Shown here: positions 1-6,317 of the stretch, in pieces | How positions within the stretch are numbered: position 1 is the stretch's first letter | How the letters are laid out: each line of letters starts with the position of its first letter | Assembly: GCA_963205155.1 (NCBI GenBank) | Contig: CAUJJY010000197.1 | Location: 1 to 8,011, forward strand | Length of the DNA: 8,011 nt | Origin: Candidatus Zixiibacteriota bacterium | Lineage (GTDB): Bacteria; Zixibacteria; MSB-5A5; CAIYYT01 | Direction: 5' to 3' | Notes under the pieces: generated by a model | The model's database searches: none | Told to the model about the DNA's origin: nothing | The model's input: the letters and a program-made list of their open reading frames with translations, nothing else | Made by a program: the position numbers and the translations under genes

Positions 1-729
1 CACACCGCCGATCGCATCACTCCCATACAGCGTCGAGCCGACCCCCTTGACCACTTCAATCTTCTCAACATTGGAAAGCGATATCTGCGCCAGATCAATC
101 GCCCCGCGCACCCGGCCGACCATCTTCTCGCCGTCAATCAAGATCAACACCCGCGTCGGGTCCAAGCCGCGCAATGAAGCTCCGCTACCGGAGAAGTTGT
201 TATCGACGTTTATTCCCACCGCAGATTTCAATGCCTGATCTACCGTCGTAGCACCGGTCAGGATCGCATCCTCCGTCCGAATGACTTCCGTCGTCACCGG
301 AACATCCTTGAGCAGATACGGTGTGCGCGTTCCCGTAACGACAACCTCGTCATAGATGTAAGTTCGGGGAGACAGCGCAATATTCACGACGGTGTCGCGC
401 TCGCCCACCTTGATGTCGATCACTCGCGATTCGAAACTAATGTGCGTCAGTTGAAGACGATACGTTCCGGACTTGTCGATTTCAATTTGATACCGGCCCT
501 CCAGATCCGCTCGCGCTTTCAAATCCAGTTCTTCTACGAGTATGTTCGCTTCCACCACCGGCGATTTGTCGCCACTGGATGTAATCGTTCCGCTCAGCTT
601 GACGCCGAAAGCCGGTGCGGAAATAGTCAATAATACCAACAAGAAGAAAACGGCGCGACGAGATTGCACCACCTGAAATACACGAGAATTCGATTGGTGA
701 GTTGCTTGAACGGGGAGTCGCGAATCCAT
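1..729 (-). CDS. TonB-dependent outer-membrane receptor, N-terminal part (runs off the left edge)
   Basis: The 243 codons present begin an outer-membrane beta-barrel receptor that imports a ligand with energy from TonB/ExbBD. Numbered from the ATG at 729, a signal peptide has basic residues (SRRA), a hydrophobic core (FFLLVLLTI) and a likely cleavage after A-F-G at about residue 42. A carboxypeptidase-regulatory-like beta-sandwich follows (about 43-124, ending in a DTVVNIALSP strand). Then come a TonB-box-like DEVVVTGTR (127-135) and most of the plug domain, with the family hallmarks LRGLDPTRVLILIDG and VEKIEVVKGVGSTLYGSDAIGG. The barrel lies outside the window. The start is uncertain: no Shine-Dalgarno precedes the ATG, and tandem in-frame GTGs at 672 and 669 would give a more compact signal peptide. 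It lies downstream of feoB on the same strand, so iron, a siderophore or cobalamin are plausible ligands, but the substrate cannot be told from this part. Confidence 0.93.
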   Translation of the reverse strand, partial: MDSRLPVQATHQSNSRVFQVVQSRRAVFFLLVLLTISAPAFGVKLSGTITSSGDKSPVVEANILVEELDLKARADLEGRYQIEIDKSGTYRLQLTHISFESRVIDIKVGERDTVVNIALSPRTYIYDEVVVTGTRTPYLLKDVPVTTEVIRTEDAILTGATTVDQALKSAVGINVDNNFSGSGASLRGLDPTRVLILIDGEKMVGRVRGAIDLAQISLSNVEKIEVVKGVGSTLYGSDAIGGV

Positions 730-736
730 ACAAAAG

Positions 737-768
737 AGAGTACGGATTTCGTGGAAAAATCGTGTCAA
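737..768 (-). promoter_or_regulatory. Candidate promoter of the TonB-dependent receptor
   Basis: On the minus strand a perfect TTGACA (768-763) is followed 20 nt later by TACTCT (742-737), which ends 7 nt before the in-frame ATG at 729. The -35 is convincing; the -10 is weak and the spacer is long, so this is a tentative call. If used, the transcript would start at or near the ATG. Confidence 0.3.
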
Positions 769-842
769 ACGGCTGTCACAGCTTGTGAATTTTTTACTAT
801 AACCTTGCAATGGTGGGTTGAATTAGTAGTGTTGCAAAATGC

Positions 843-880
843 AATTCCCGGCGAGACCTTCTTCGATTCCGCCGGGAATT
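843..880 (-). terminator. Stem-loop downstream of feoB, likely terminator
   Basis: Perfect 11-bp inverted repeat, AATTCCCGGCG (843-853) pairing with CGCCGGGAATT (870-880), around a 16-nt loop. It begins 32 nt past the feoB stop. On the minus strand the stem is followed by GCATTTTGC, so the U-tract is short. It probably separates the feo transcript from the receptor gene, though it may be only partly effective. Confidence 0.55.
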
Positions 881-912
881 CTATACTTGGCTCCCTCTTC
901 AAATGATTGCGG

Positions 913-3072
913 CTACGCACCCAATCCAAACAACAAGCCGAGCCGGTAAATGGCGAACGCCGCCACCCACGGCACTGCCAACTGTACCGACATCCCAAAC
1001 CACATCCACTTGGCGCCAATCTCTCGCTTCATCGCCGCCATCACCGTGACACACGGTGTATAAAGCAGCACGAACACGAGGAACGCATACGCCACCAGCG
1101 GCGTGATCCCTCCCGACTCATCACTGATAATATTCATCAGCGAAGTCGACGTCTCGTCCACATCTTCACCGAGCTGGTAAAGCACCCCCAGCGTCGAAAC
1201 GACAACTTCCTTGGCGACAAATCCGGTTATCAACGCAATGCCCATCTGCCAATTAAATCCGAGCGGCTCAATGATCGGCTGAATAAGATTCCCGAGCCGG
1301 CCGATGTATGAATGCTGAATTTCTTCCGTCTTCATCTGGCTCTGCAGATGAACAATCTGCTCCTGCGCCTCCGGCGTTGCCTGCTGCTGCAAATTCGTGA
1401 TCTGCGTATCGAAGTCCTGCGAGTAGTTGTCAATCTGCGGGAACGCCCCCAAGAACCAGATGACAACCGACGCGACGAGAATCACTTTGCCGATCTTGCC
1501 GAGATAAATCTTCGCCCGCTCCCACATCATCAGCAGGCCCGTCTTAAACGTGGGCCGGCGATACGGCGGAAACTCCATGAAAAACGGCGACTTGTCTTCC
1601 TTGAACAGGCTCTTCTTCAGCAGTCGCCCGAAAATCACCGCCACCGCAATACCCAGTAAATACAGGCTGAAAATGACATTGCCGGCGTTCCCCGCGAAAA
1701 ACGCCCCGCAGAACAGCACATACACCGACAAACGCGCCGAACACGACATGAACGGAATGATCAACACCGCCATCACCCGGTCGCGATGCGACTCCAGCGT
1801 GCGTGTCGCCATGATCGCCGGCACATTGCACCCGAATCCCATCAACAACGGAATGAAAGCTTTGCCGTTCAGCCCGAGCACCCGCATGAAGCGATCCATC
1901 ATGAACGCCGCGCGCGCCATATAGCCGGAGTCTTCCATCACCGCGATGCCGAGATAGAGAATCATAATATTCGGTAAGAACACCAACACCGCTCCCATAC
2001 CGCCGATCATGCCATCGGTAATCAGCGCATTGATTACTCCTGCCGGTAGGATTCCGGAAATGAGACCCTGCAGCGCCATTACACCATGGTTAATCCAATC
2101 TGCTGGATACTGTCCGATAACGTATGTCGCTTGGAAAATCAGCCACATGAAAAACAGAAAGATCGGATAACCAAAATACTTGTGCGTCAGTATCGAGTCG
2201 AGCCGGTTGGAGAAGTGCATCCGTGTGTCAGTGCCCCGATTAACTGCCGAGTCGAGTACATCGCCGATATAGCGATAACGCGCATCCGTAATTGCCGTGT
2301 CCGACTCGTGCCCCAGATGCTTCTTGATGCGATTTTTCGATTCCGCCACCTGCGTGTGAATCAGCGTCCGCTCTGACGGCGTCGGCTTCGCGAAATCGTC
2401 AATGTTGACCGTATCTTCCAATAGATTTACCGCATACCAGCGTGGCGGCAGCGTGTTGCAACTCGTGGATCCGACTGTGCTCGAGATTTCGGCAATCTGC
2501 TTGTCAATCTCACCCCCATACTTGATCCGTGGCGCAAACTCAACGAGGTTCTTCGTATTCTGCAAGAACTCCACAGTAAGATCCAGCAGCTCTTTGATTC
2601 CTTCGCCTTTGTGCGCAATCGTCTTGACAATTGGCCCGCCCAACAGCTTGGTGAATTTGGTCTCATTGATCGTGATTCCCTGCTTTTGTGCTTCGTCCCA
2701 CATGTTGAGAGCGAAGATCATTGGAACGCCCATCTCCATCACCTGTGCGCTTAAGTACAGATTGCGTTCCAGGTTTCCGGTATCGATCACGTTGATGACA
2801 ACATCCGGCTTGTTATGAAGGATGAACTTGCGTGCAATCCGTTCGTCAAGCGTCGCCGCCGACAACGAATACACTCCCGGCAGATCGACAAATTCGATCT
2901 CCAGACCCGCACGCGTCATCTTGGCGCTGCGCTTCTCTACCGTTACACCGGGATAGTTGCCGACATGTGCCCGTGCACCGACCAATCCGTTGAAGATCGA
3001 GGTCTTTCCGCTGTTGGGATTGCCGACCAGCGCGACGGTGAAAGTTTTCTTCTCGATATCTATGTTCATCAT
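913..3072 (-). CDS. feoB: Ferrous iron transport protein B (FeoB)
   Basis: Inner-membrane Fe(II) transporter with a fused cytoplasmic G-protein domain, 719 aa, full length for the family. The GTPase domain shows G1 GNPNSGKT (17-24), the switch-I region VGNYPGVTVE (37-46), G3 DLPG (63-66), G4 NMWD (123-126) and a G5-like TIAHKGEG (151-158). A helical GDI-type region (about 165-295) leads into the membrane core from about residue 302. The core has the two conserved cysteine-bearing gate motifs GFGCNVPAIM (C415) and IIPFMSCSARL (C444), the signature GYMARAAFMMDR, and a C-terminal LLYTPCVTVMAAMKRE segment. A polar Q/E-rich loop (about 546-588) lies between two membrane segments. The start ATG overlaps the feoA stop (ATGA) and has no obvious Shine-Dalgarno, which points to translational coupling; a second ATG follows directly. 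No FeoC gene is seen. Confidence 0.98.
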   Translation of the reverse strand: MMNIDIEKKTFTVALVGNPNSGKTSIFNGLVGARAHVGNYPGVTVEKRSAKMTRAGLEIEFVDLPGVYSLSAATLDERIARKFILHNKPDVVINVIDTGNLERNLYLSAQVMEMGVPMIFALNMWDEAQKQGITINETKFTKLLGGPIVKTIAHKGEGIKELLDLTVEFLQNTKNLVEFAPRIKYGGEIDKQIAEISSTVGSTSCNTLPPRWYAVNLLEDTVNIDDFAKPTPSERTLIHTQVAESKNRIKKHLGHESDTAITDARYRYIGDVLDSAVNRGTDTRMHFSNRLDSILTHKYFGYPIFLFFMWLIFQATYVIGQYPADWINHGVMALQGLISGILPAGVINALITDGMIGGMGAVLVFLPNIMILYLGIAVMEDSGYMARAAFMMDRFMRVLGLNGKAFIPLLMGFGCNVPAIMATRTLESHRDRVMAVLIIPFMSCSARLSVYVLFCGAFFAGNAGNVIFSLYLLGIAVAVIFGRLLKKSLFKEDKSPFFMEFPPYRRPTFKTGLLMMWERAKIYLGKIGKVILVASVVIWFLGAFPQIDNYSQDFDTQITNLQQQATPEAQEQIVHLQSQMKTEEIQHSYIGRLGNLIQPIIEPLGFNWQMGIALITGFVAKEVVVSTLGVLYQLGEDVDETSTSLMNIISDESGGITPLVAYAFLVFVLLYTPCVTVMAAMKREIGAKWMWFGMSVQLAVPWVAAFAIYRLGLLFGLGA

Positions 3073-3311
3073 TGGGCTGTATCCACTTCAATCAGATTCG
3101 CTTCCGCTCTGCGCAGGCTGACATAAGCACCGCGCAGTTTGTACGCGATCGGATCAGACAAGGGGGCCGAACGCACCATCGTCACCTGCTCGCCGCAGCG
3201 AAACCCGAAATCCATCAGGCGATGCCGGGCTACGCCGTTGACATTCACTGCCGTGATGCGCGCGCTTTCTCCGGGCTTCAAATCAGCCAGAGTCAGCTTC
3301 TTGCTATCCAT
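3069..3311 (-). CDS. feoA: Ferrous iron transport protein A (FeoA)
   Basis: Small cytoplasmic SH3-like protein of 80 aa that partners FeoB in Fe(II) uptake, probably acting on its cytosolic domain. The family pattern is clear: LADLKPGESARITAV at the N-terminus, ARHRLMDFGFRCGEQVTMVRSAPLSDPIAYKL in the middle and VSLRRAEANLIEV at the end. I place the start at the ATG at 3311 because GGAG (3320-3317) lies 5 nt upstream; a TTG at 3326 would extend it by five residues but leaves the ribosome site inside the gene. The stop codon overlaps the feoB start by 4 nt, and the regulator gene ends 64 nt upstream with no hairpin between. All three are therefore likely co-transcribed. Confidence 0.96.
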   Translation of the reverse strand: MDSKKLTLADLKPGESARITAVNVNGVARHRLMDFGFRCGEQVTMVRSAPLSDPIAYKLRGAYVSLRRAEANLIEVDTAQ

Positions 3312-3316
3312 AAACA

Positions 3317-3320
3317 CTCC
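3317..3320 (-). promoter_or_regulatory. Ribosome binding site deciding the feoA start
   Basis: GGAG on the minus strand, 5 nt before the ATG at 3311. It favours this start over the upstream in-frame TTG at 3326. Confidence 0.7.
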
Positions 3321-3375
3321 AGACAAATTCCAAATCTAATCGTGGCCGGTGTCACATTGTTGTCATTTAGCACTG

Positions 3376-3810
3376 CTATTTCGATCCGATCGCTTCGCGG
3401 TATCTTCCCAGACAGCCCGGGTTGCCGCCGCCGCAACCATTCACTGCATCAAGAAACAGCGTCAGCCGTTTCAGCGTACTGCGCGACAAACCATGCTCCA
3501 TCCGGCAGGCTTCCTCATCCGCCTTATTGGCATCCAGCAGAAGCACCTCCGCAAGGAACCGCCGCAACGTCCGGTGGACCGAGTAAAGTTGCGCACCAAG
3601 CTTCTCGCCGTCGTTGTTCAGCATGATCTTGCCGTAATGCTGCTGGCGTACCAATCCATAACGAATCAGTCTGCTGACCGCCGTTCTCGCCGTCGGCACT
3701 GTCACATTGCGCGCTCGCGCAATATCAGTAACGCCGACCGTGTCGGAATCGCGTGAAATGCGATAAATTGTCTCGAGGTAATCCTCGTCCTTGGGCGTCA
3801 AAGTAATCAT
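3376..3810 (-). CDS. Short DtxR/MntR-family metal-dependent transcriptional repressor
   Basis: Cytoplasmic metal sensor, 144 aa from the ATG at 3810. An N-terminal winged helix-turn-helix (about 5-70; helices around VTDIARARNVTVPTARTAVSRLIRYGLV, then the wing) is followed by the dimerisation and metal-binding domain. Residue numbers line up with Corynebacterium DtxR: H79, C102, E105 and H106 (EEACRMEHGLS) are present. Position 10 is Asp, as in MntR (D8), not Met, and position 83 is Arg instead of Glu, so the ligand set is mixed. There is no C-terminal SH3-like domain (DtxR itself is about 226 aa). The tail carries CGGGNPGC (126-133). An in-frame GTG at 3816 would add two residues, but the numbering match and promoter spacing favour 3810. 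It is first in an operon with feoA and feoB, so it very likely controls Fe(II) uptake in response to Fe or Mn. Confidence 0.93.
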   Translation of the reverse strand: MITLTPKDEDYLETIYRISRDSDTVGVTDIARARNVTVPTARTAVSRLIRYGLVRQQHYGKIMLNNDGEKLGAQLYSVHRTLRRFLAEVLLLDANKADEEACRMEHGLSRSTLKRLTLFLDAVNGCGGGNPGCLGRYREAIGSK

Positions 3811-3816
3811 ATACAC

Positions 3817-3842
3817 ACAATGTAAGATTCGTCTTACTTTGT
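3817..3842. promoter_or_regulatory. 26-bp dyad, probable operator of the DtxR-like regulator
   Basis: Two 11-nt arms (plus strand ACAATGTAAGA and TCTTACTTTGT) around TTCG; the arms pair with a single mismatch and the inner GTAAGA/TCTTAC is perfect. The dyad spans the whole -35/-10 spacer and touches both hexamers, so a bound dimer would block RNA polymerase. DtxR-family repressors bind dyads of this size over their own promoters. Assignment to this protein is inferred from position. Confidence 0.65.
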
Positions 3843-3845
3843 CAA
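3817..3845 (-). promoter_or_regulatory. Promoter of the dtxR-like/feoA/feoB operon, probably leaderless
   Basis: Minus strand: perfect -35 TTGACA (3845-3840), 17-nt spacer, -10-like CATTGT (3822-3817). The predicted transcription start, 7 nt past the -10, falls on the A of the ATG at 3810. No Shine-Dalgarno is present, which agrees with a leaderless mRNA. The -35 and the spacing are strong; the -10 is weak. Confidence 0.55.
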
Positions 3846-3892
3846 GAATATTAATTATTTTTTTGTGAAAATTTTCTCAATCGGTAAGGGGA

Positions 3893-3922
3893 GCAGGTCC
3901 GAATTTCGGGCTCCGGACCTGC
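3893..3922 (-). terminator. Stem-loop downstream of the TPR lipoprotein gene
   Basis: Perfect 9-bp stem, GCAGGTCCG (3893-3901) with CGGACCTGC (3914-3922), and a 12-nt loop, starting 17 nt beyond the lipoprotein stop. On the minus strand the stem is followed by TCCCCTT, so there is no proper U-tract. It is a terminator or an mRNA 3'-end stabiliser. Confidence 0.45.
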
Positions 3923-3939
3923 GGGGAACTATGAGCTAC

Positions 3940-5400
3940 CTAGGCTTTTTGCTGTATCAGTGCAACGCGCCGGCGCGCCATTGCCTGCTGTAAGTTATTG
4001 ACCAGATTAAAGTTAAATGCCTTAACGAAGTACTCTTGACCCTGATCTGCATCCCCCATGGCATTGTAAACTTCGCCGATGAGGTACAAATTGTATGGAT
4101 TCTGAAGGTTCGACTGCTTTAAGCGCGAAAGGGCCTCATCCCAATTCTTCTCCTGCATGGCAATGATTCCCGCCAACTGATGCGCCTGCCACATTTGGAA
4201 ACGATTCTGCCCTGCCTCTGCTCGCGACTGATAGGCCGCCAGCATCTCTTTGGCTTCTGTCAAATTGCCGCTCCAGGCCGCAACCCGCCCGGCATCATAT
4301 TGGTGATTGAGTCGCGCTTGATCCGAAAGCTGCTCCGAATTATTCGCAGCTTTCGCCTGCAGCGCGACCGTCTCCTTGAACTTCGCCAGCGCATCATCGT
4401 ATCGACCCATTTCGATCAGGAGATTGCCCATCAAATTGACATCGCCCGACATCGCGGCGAAATCGTTCTTGGCGGCCGCAATGTCGTACTGCTTCTGTAA
4501 CATCGCCAATCCAAGGTCGTACTTTCCTTCGTCGACATACGATACCGCCATGCCATTGTAAGCCGCCCGCCGTTGTCCATCATTACTTGCGATCTCCAGA
4601 AACTGCTGCATCTTGGCGCGCGCATCGTCATAGCGGCCGAGGAAGTCGAGATTGGATGCTATCCCGAAGTATGACGGCGGGAAAGTCGATTGTATCTTCA
4701 ACGCTTGTTCATACTGCGTGATCGACTCCTCGAATCTGCCCAGCTTCATCAACAACTCCGCATAAGAATCGTGAGGATTCGGATCATCAGGAATAAGCTG
4801 GATATACTTCTTGAATACCGCCTCCGCCTCGGTGTCGCGATCAGTGAAGCGGTAGGCGTAACCCAGTTGATTGTATACCGGTGAGAATGTCGAGTCGATG
4901 GCTGCTGCCTTCTGATACGCCGCAATTGCCTCCGGCCAGTTTTGCTGTCCAAAATAGTAATTTCCCAACAGCGTATGAACGCGCTCATCCTGTGGCCTCG
5001 CGGCGACTAACTTCTGGAGCAATTGCAGTTGTTGGGTAGTATTGCCCGTGACGCCGGCATCGAATGATTGAATCATCCACTGCTCGGTTTCAGTGGAGAA
5101 AGCCGCTGCCCGGCGCGCCGCGTCAAGACTCGCAAAGAACTCTGCCGCTCCCGGCGCAGTCTGCGACATCAAAAGATGCGCCTGCGCGAAATTCGAATCG
5201 AGTGCAATCGCCTGTTGCAGCAATGCCGTTGCCTCATTCCCGCGCAATCTGTCGTTCAAATCGCGCGCTTGCACAAATAGCTCGCGCGCTTTTTCGGAAG
5301 TTGTCGAGATCGGCACCTTGCCGTCATCAACCGGTTTGCTGTTGCAGCCAAGCAATGACATCAGCAGGACTACACAGGACGCAATTTTAACAAATTTCAT
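3940..5400 (-). CDS. Tetratricopeptide-repeat lipoprotein
   Basis: 486 aa. The signal peptide MKFVKIASCVVLLMSLLGC has a lipobox L-L-G-C with the lipidated cysteine at residue 19; Asn follows, which by the E. coli rule allows outer-membrane sorting. The rest is helical repeat. Canonical TPRs sit near 138-171 (LLGNYYFGQQNWPEAIAAYQ), 172-205, 206-239 (AELLMKLGRFEESITQYEQ) and 240-273. More degenerate ones follow: MGRYDDALAKFKE, MQEKNWDEALSRLKQ and a last one ending in VKAFNFNL. No enzymatic domain is visible, so it is probably a periplasm-facing protein-binding scaffold. GGAG lies 6 nt before the ATG. It is a single-gene unit, divergent from the racemase gene, with a downstream hairpin. A piece of the dtxR-type dyad lies beside its predicted -10, so metal control is possible. 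The specific role is unknown. Confidence 0.92.
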   Translation of the reverse strand: MKFVKIASCVVLLMSLLGCNSKPVDDGKVPISTTSEKARELFVQARDLNDRLRGNEATALLQQAIALDSNFAQAHLLMSQTAPGAAEFFASLDAARRAAAFSTETEQWMIQSFDAGVTGNTTQQLQLLQKLVAARPQDERVHTLLGNYYFGQQNWPEAIAAYQKAAAIDSTFSPVYNQLGYAYRFTDRDTEAEAVFKKYIQLIPDDPNPHDSYAELLMKLGRFEESITQYEQALKIQSTFPPSYFGIASNLDFLGRYDDARAKMQQFLEIASNDGQRRAAYNGMAVSYVDEGKYDLGLAMLQKQYDIAAAKNDFAAMSGDVNLMGNLLIEMGRYDDALAKFKETVALQAKAANNSEQLSDQARLNHQYDAGRVAAWSGNLTEAKEMLAAYQSRAEAGQNRFQMWQAHQLAGIIAMQEKNWDEALSRLKQSNLQNPYNLYLIGEVYNAMGDADQGQEYFVKAFNFNLVNNLQQAMARRRVALIQQKA

Positions 5401-5453
5401 CGACTTCTCCTTTTGTGGATACGCTGGATTCGCGCGAGAAGGGTAATTACTTA

Positions 5454-5472
5454 CTTATATTCGTAAGACGAA
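5454..5472 (-). promoter_or_regulatory. Predicted -10 and overlapping regulator-like site upstream of the TPR lipoprotein
   Basis: On the minus strand TATAAG (5459-5454) is a good -10, about 53 nt before the lipoprotein ATG; no strong -35 is seen 16-18 nt upstream. Directly next to it is TTCGT-cTT-ACGAA (minus strand), equal to plus-strand TTCGTAAGACGAA at 5460-5472. This contains GTAAGACGAA, the same 10 bases found in the dyad at 3817-3842. The position beside the -10 mimics that promoter. Only one full half-site is shared. Confidence 0.35.
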
Positions 5473-5534
5473 CCAGGAAGTTGCGTGTTTAATGATATTC
5501 CAATCACTCGCTTTCCGAAGATGCAAAAATCCGC

Positions 5535-5564
5535 GAGACAATTGCACTCCCGTTTTCGTATATT
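5535..5564 (+). promoter_or_regulatory. Promoter of the racemase-family gene, probably leaderless
   Basis: Plus strand: -35-like GAGACA (5535-5540), 18-nt spacer, -10 TATATT (5559-5564), then exactly 6 nt to the ATG at 5571. The gene has no Shine-Dalgarno. The predicted start of transcription coincides with the start codon, the same geometry as at the dtxR-like gene. Confidence 0.45.
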
Positions 5565-5570
5565 CAGCAT

Positions 5571-6260
5571 ATGAACACTCTCGGACTTATTGGAGGTACC
5601 ACCTGGGTATCGACCGTTGACTACTACCGCCTAATCAACCAAATGGTCAACCAACGTCTTGGCGGCTTAAACTCCGCTCGGATGTTGCTTTACTCCGTCA
5701 ATTTCGAAGAGTTCCGCCCACCCGATACCGTCGAAGGTTGGGAGAATGTCACGCAAAGAATAATAGCCATCGCCCGCACGCTTGAACAAGGCGGCGCGCA
5801 AGGTCTGGTGCTGTGCGCTAATACCCTGCACAAAATTGCCGACCGCGTGCAGGCCAACATCGGCATCCCCATCATCCACATCGCCGAAGCCACCGCCGCC
5901 GAGATCGGCAAAGCGCATCTCGCTAAGGTCGCGCTGTTGGGCACCAAGTTCACCATGCAGGAACCGTTCTACCACGACAAACTGCGTGCGCAAGGCATCG
6001 AAACCCTGATCCCTGAACAGGATGATCGCCTTTACATCCACGATGCGATTCTCGATGAAATGGCATTGGAGATCTTCAAGCCGGAAACGAAACAGCGATT
6101 TCTGAATATCATCGCGCAATTGCAGCAGCGCGGCGCACAGGCAATCGTTTTGGGTTGTACGGAAATTCCTATTCTCATTAAGCCCGCCGATACGCCCGTG
6201 TCCCTTTTCGATACAACACACATTCACGCACAGGCTGCTGTCGACTTCGCATTGTCGTAG
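5571..6260 (+). CDS. Aspartate/glutamate racemase family protein
   Basis: Cytosolic, PLP-independent amino-acid racemase of the Asp/Glu racemase superfamily (RacX/YgeA-like branch), 229 aa, normal length. The N-terminus GLIGGTTWVSTVDYYRLIN matches the family's GLIGGMSWEST-YY-IN pattern. Both catalytic cysteines of the two-base mechanism are present: C82 in LVLCANTLHKI and C196 in VLGCTEIPILI. The central VALLGTKFTMQEPFYHDKL and a C-terminal FDTTHIHAQAAVDFAL also fit. The substrate is uncertain; family members act on aspartate, glutamate or a broad set of amino acids, supplying D-amino acids for the wall or for signalling. It is the only plus-strand gene in the window, transcribed divergently from the TPR lipoprotein, with no ribosome site upstream. 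No peptidoglycan gene lies nearby to suggest a pathway. Confidence 0.93.
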   Translation: MNTLGLIGGTTWVSTVDYYRLINQMVNQRLGGLNSARMLLYSVNFEEFRPPDTVEGWENVTQRIIAIARTLEQGGAQGLVLCANTLHKIADRVQANIGIPIIHIAEATAAEIGKAHLAKVALLGTKFTMQEPFYHDKLRAQGIETLIPEQDDRLYIHDAILDEMALEIFKPETKQRFLNIIAQLQQRGAQAIVLGCTEIPILIKPADTPVSLFDTTHIHAQAAVDFALS

Positions 6261-6272
6261 ATAATTCAAGTG

Positions 6273-6294
6273 CGTCACATACTACGCAGTGACG
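6273..6294. terminator. First of two stem-loops between convergent genes
   Basis: CGTCAC (6273-6278) pairs with GTGACG (6289-6294) over a 10-nt loop, 12 nt after the racemase stop. There is no U-tract. It is a possible 3'-end structure for the racemase mRNA. Confidence 0.35.
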
Positions 6295-6317
6295 AAGTAC
6301 CTAACCCCGGTACTTCG
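6293..6317. terminator. Second stem-loop, overlapping the 3' end of the RDD gene
   Basis: Perfect 9-bp stem CGAAGTACC (6293-6301) with GGTACTTCG (6309-6317) and a 7-nt loop. It includes the stop codon and last codons of the RDD gene, and it shares two bases with the preceding stem, so the two hairpins abut. It could serve both converging transcripts; no U-tract on either strand. Confidence 0.4.

Noticed and set aside
843..880. Regulator-binding site instead of terminator behind feoB
   Set aside because: The 11-bp arms with a 16-nt loop do not resemble the GTAAGA dyad, and the position just past a stop codon fits a terminator better.
907..1311. Plus-strand open frames of 100 codons or more opposite feoB (also 1312-1659, 1550-1924, 2402-2818)
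   Set aside because: They are antisense to a convincing full-length FeoB, have compositions typical of shadow frames and match no family.
3312..3375. Second promoter or operator between the regulator gene and feoA
   Set aside because: No -35/-10 pair and no copy of the dyad; GTGGCCGGTGTCAC shows only trivial symmetry.
3072..3626. 184-codon plus-strand open frame opposite feoA and the regulator
   Set aside because: It spans two clear genes on the other strand and reads as low-complexity His/Arg/Ser-rich sequence without domain features.
5667..6278. 203-codon minus-strand frame opposite the racemase gene
   Set aside because: It is the antisense shadow of an enzyme with both catalytic cysteines; no family motif is visible in it.
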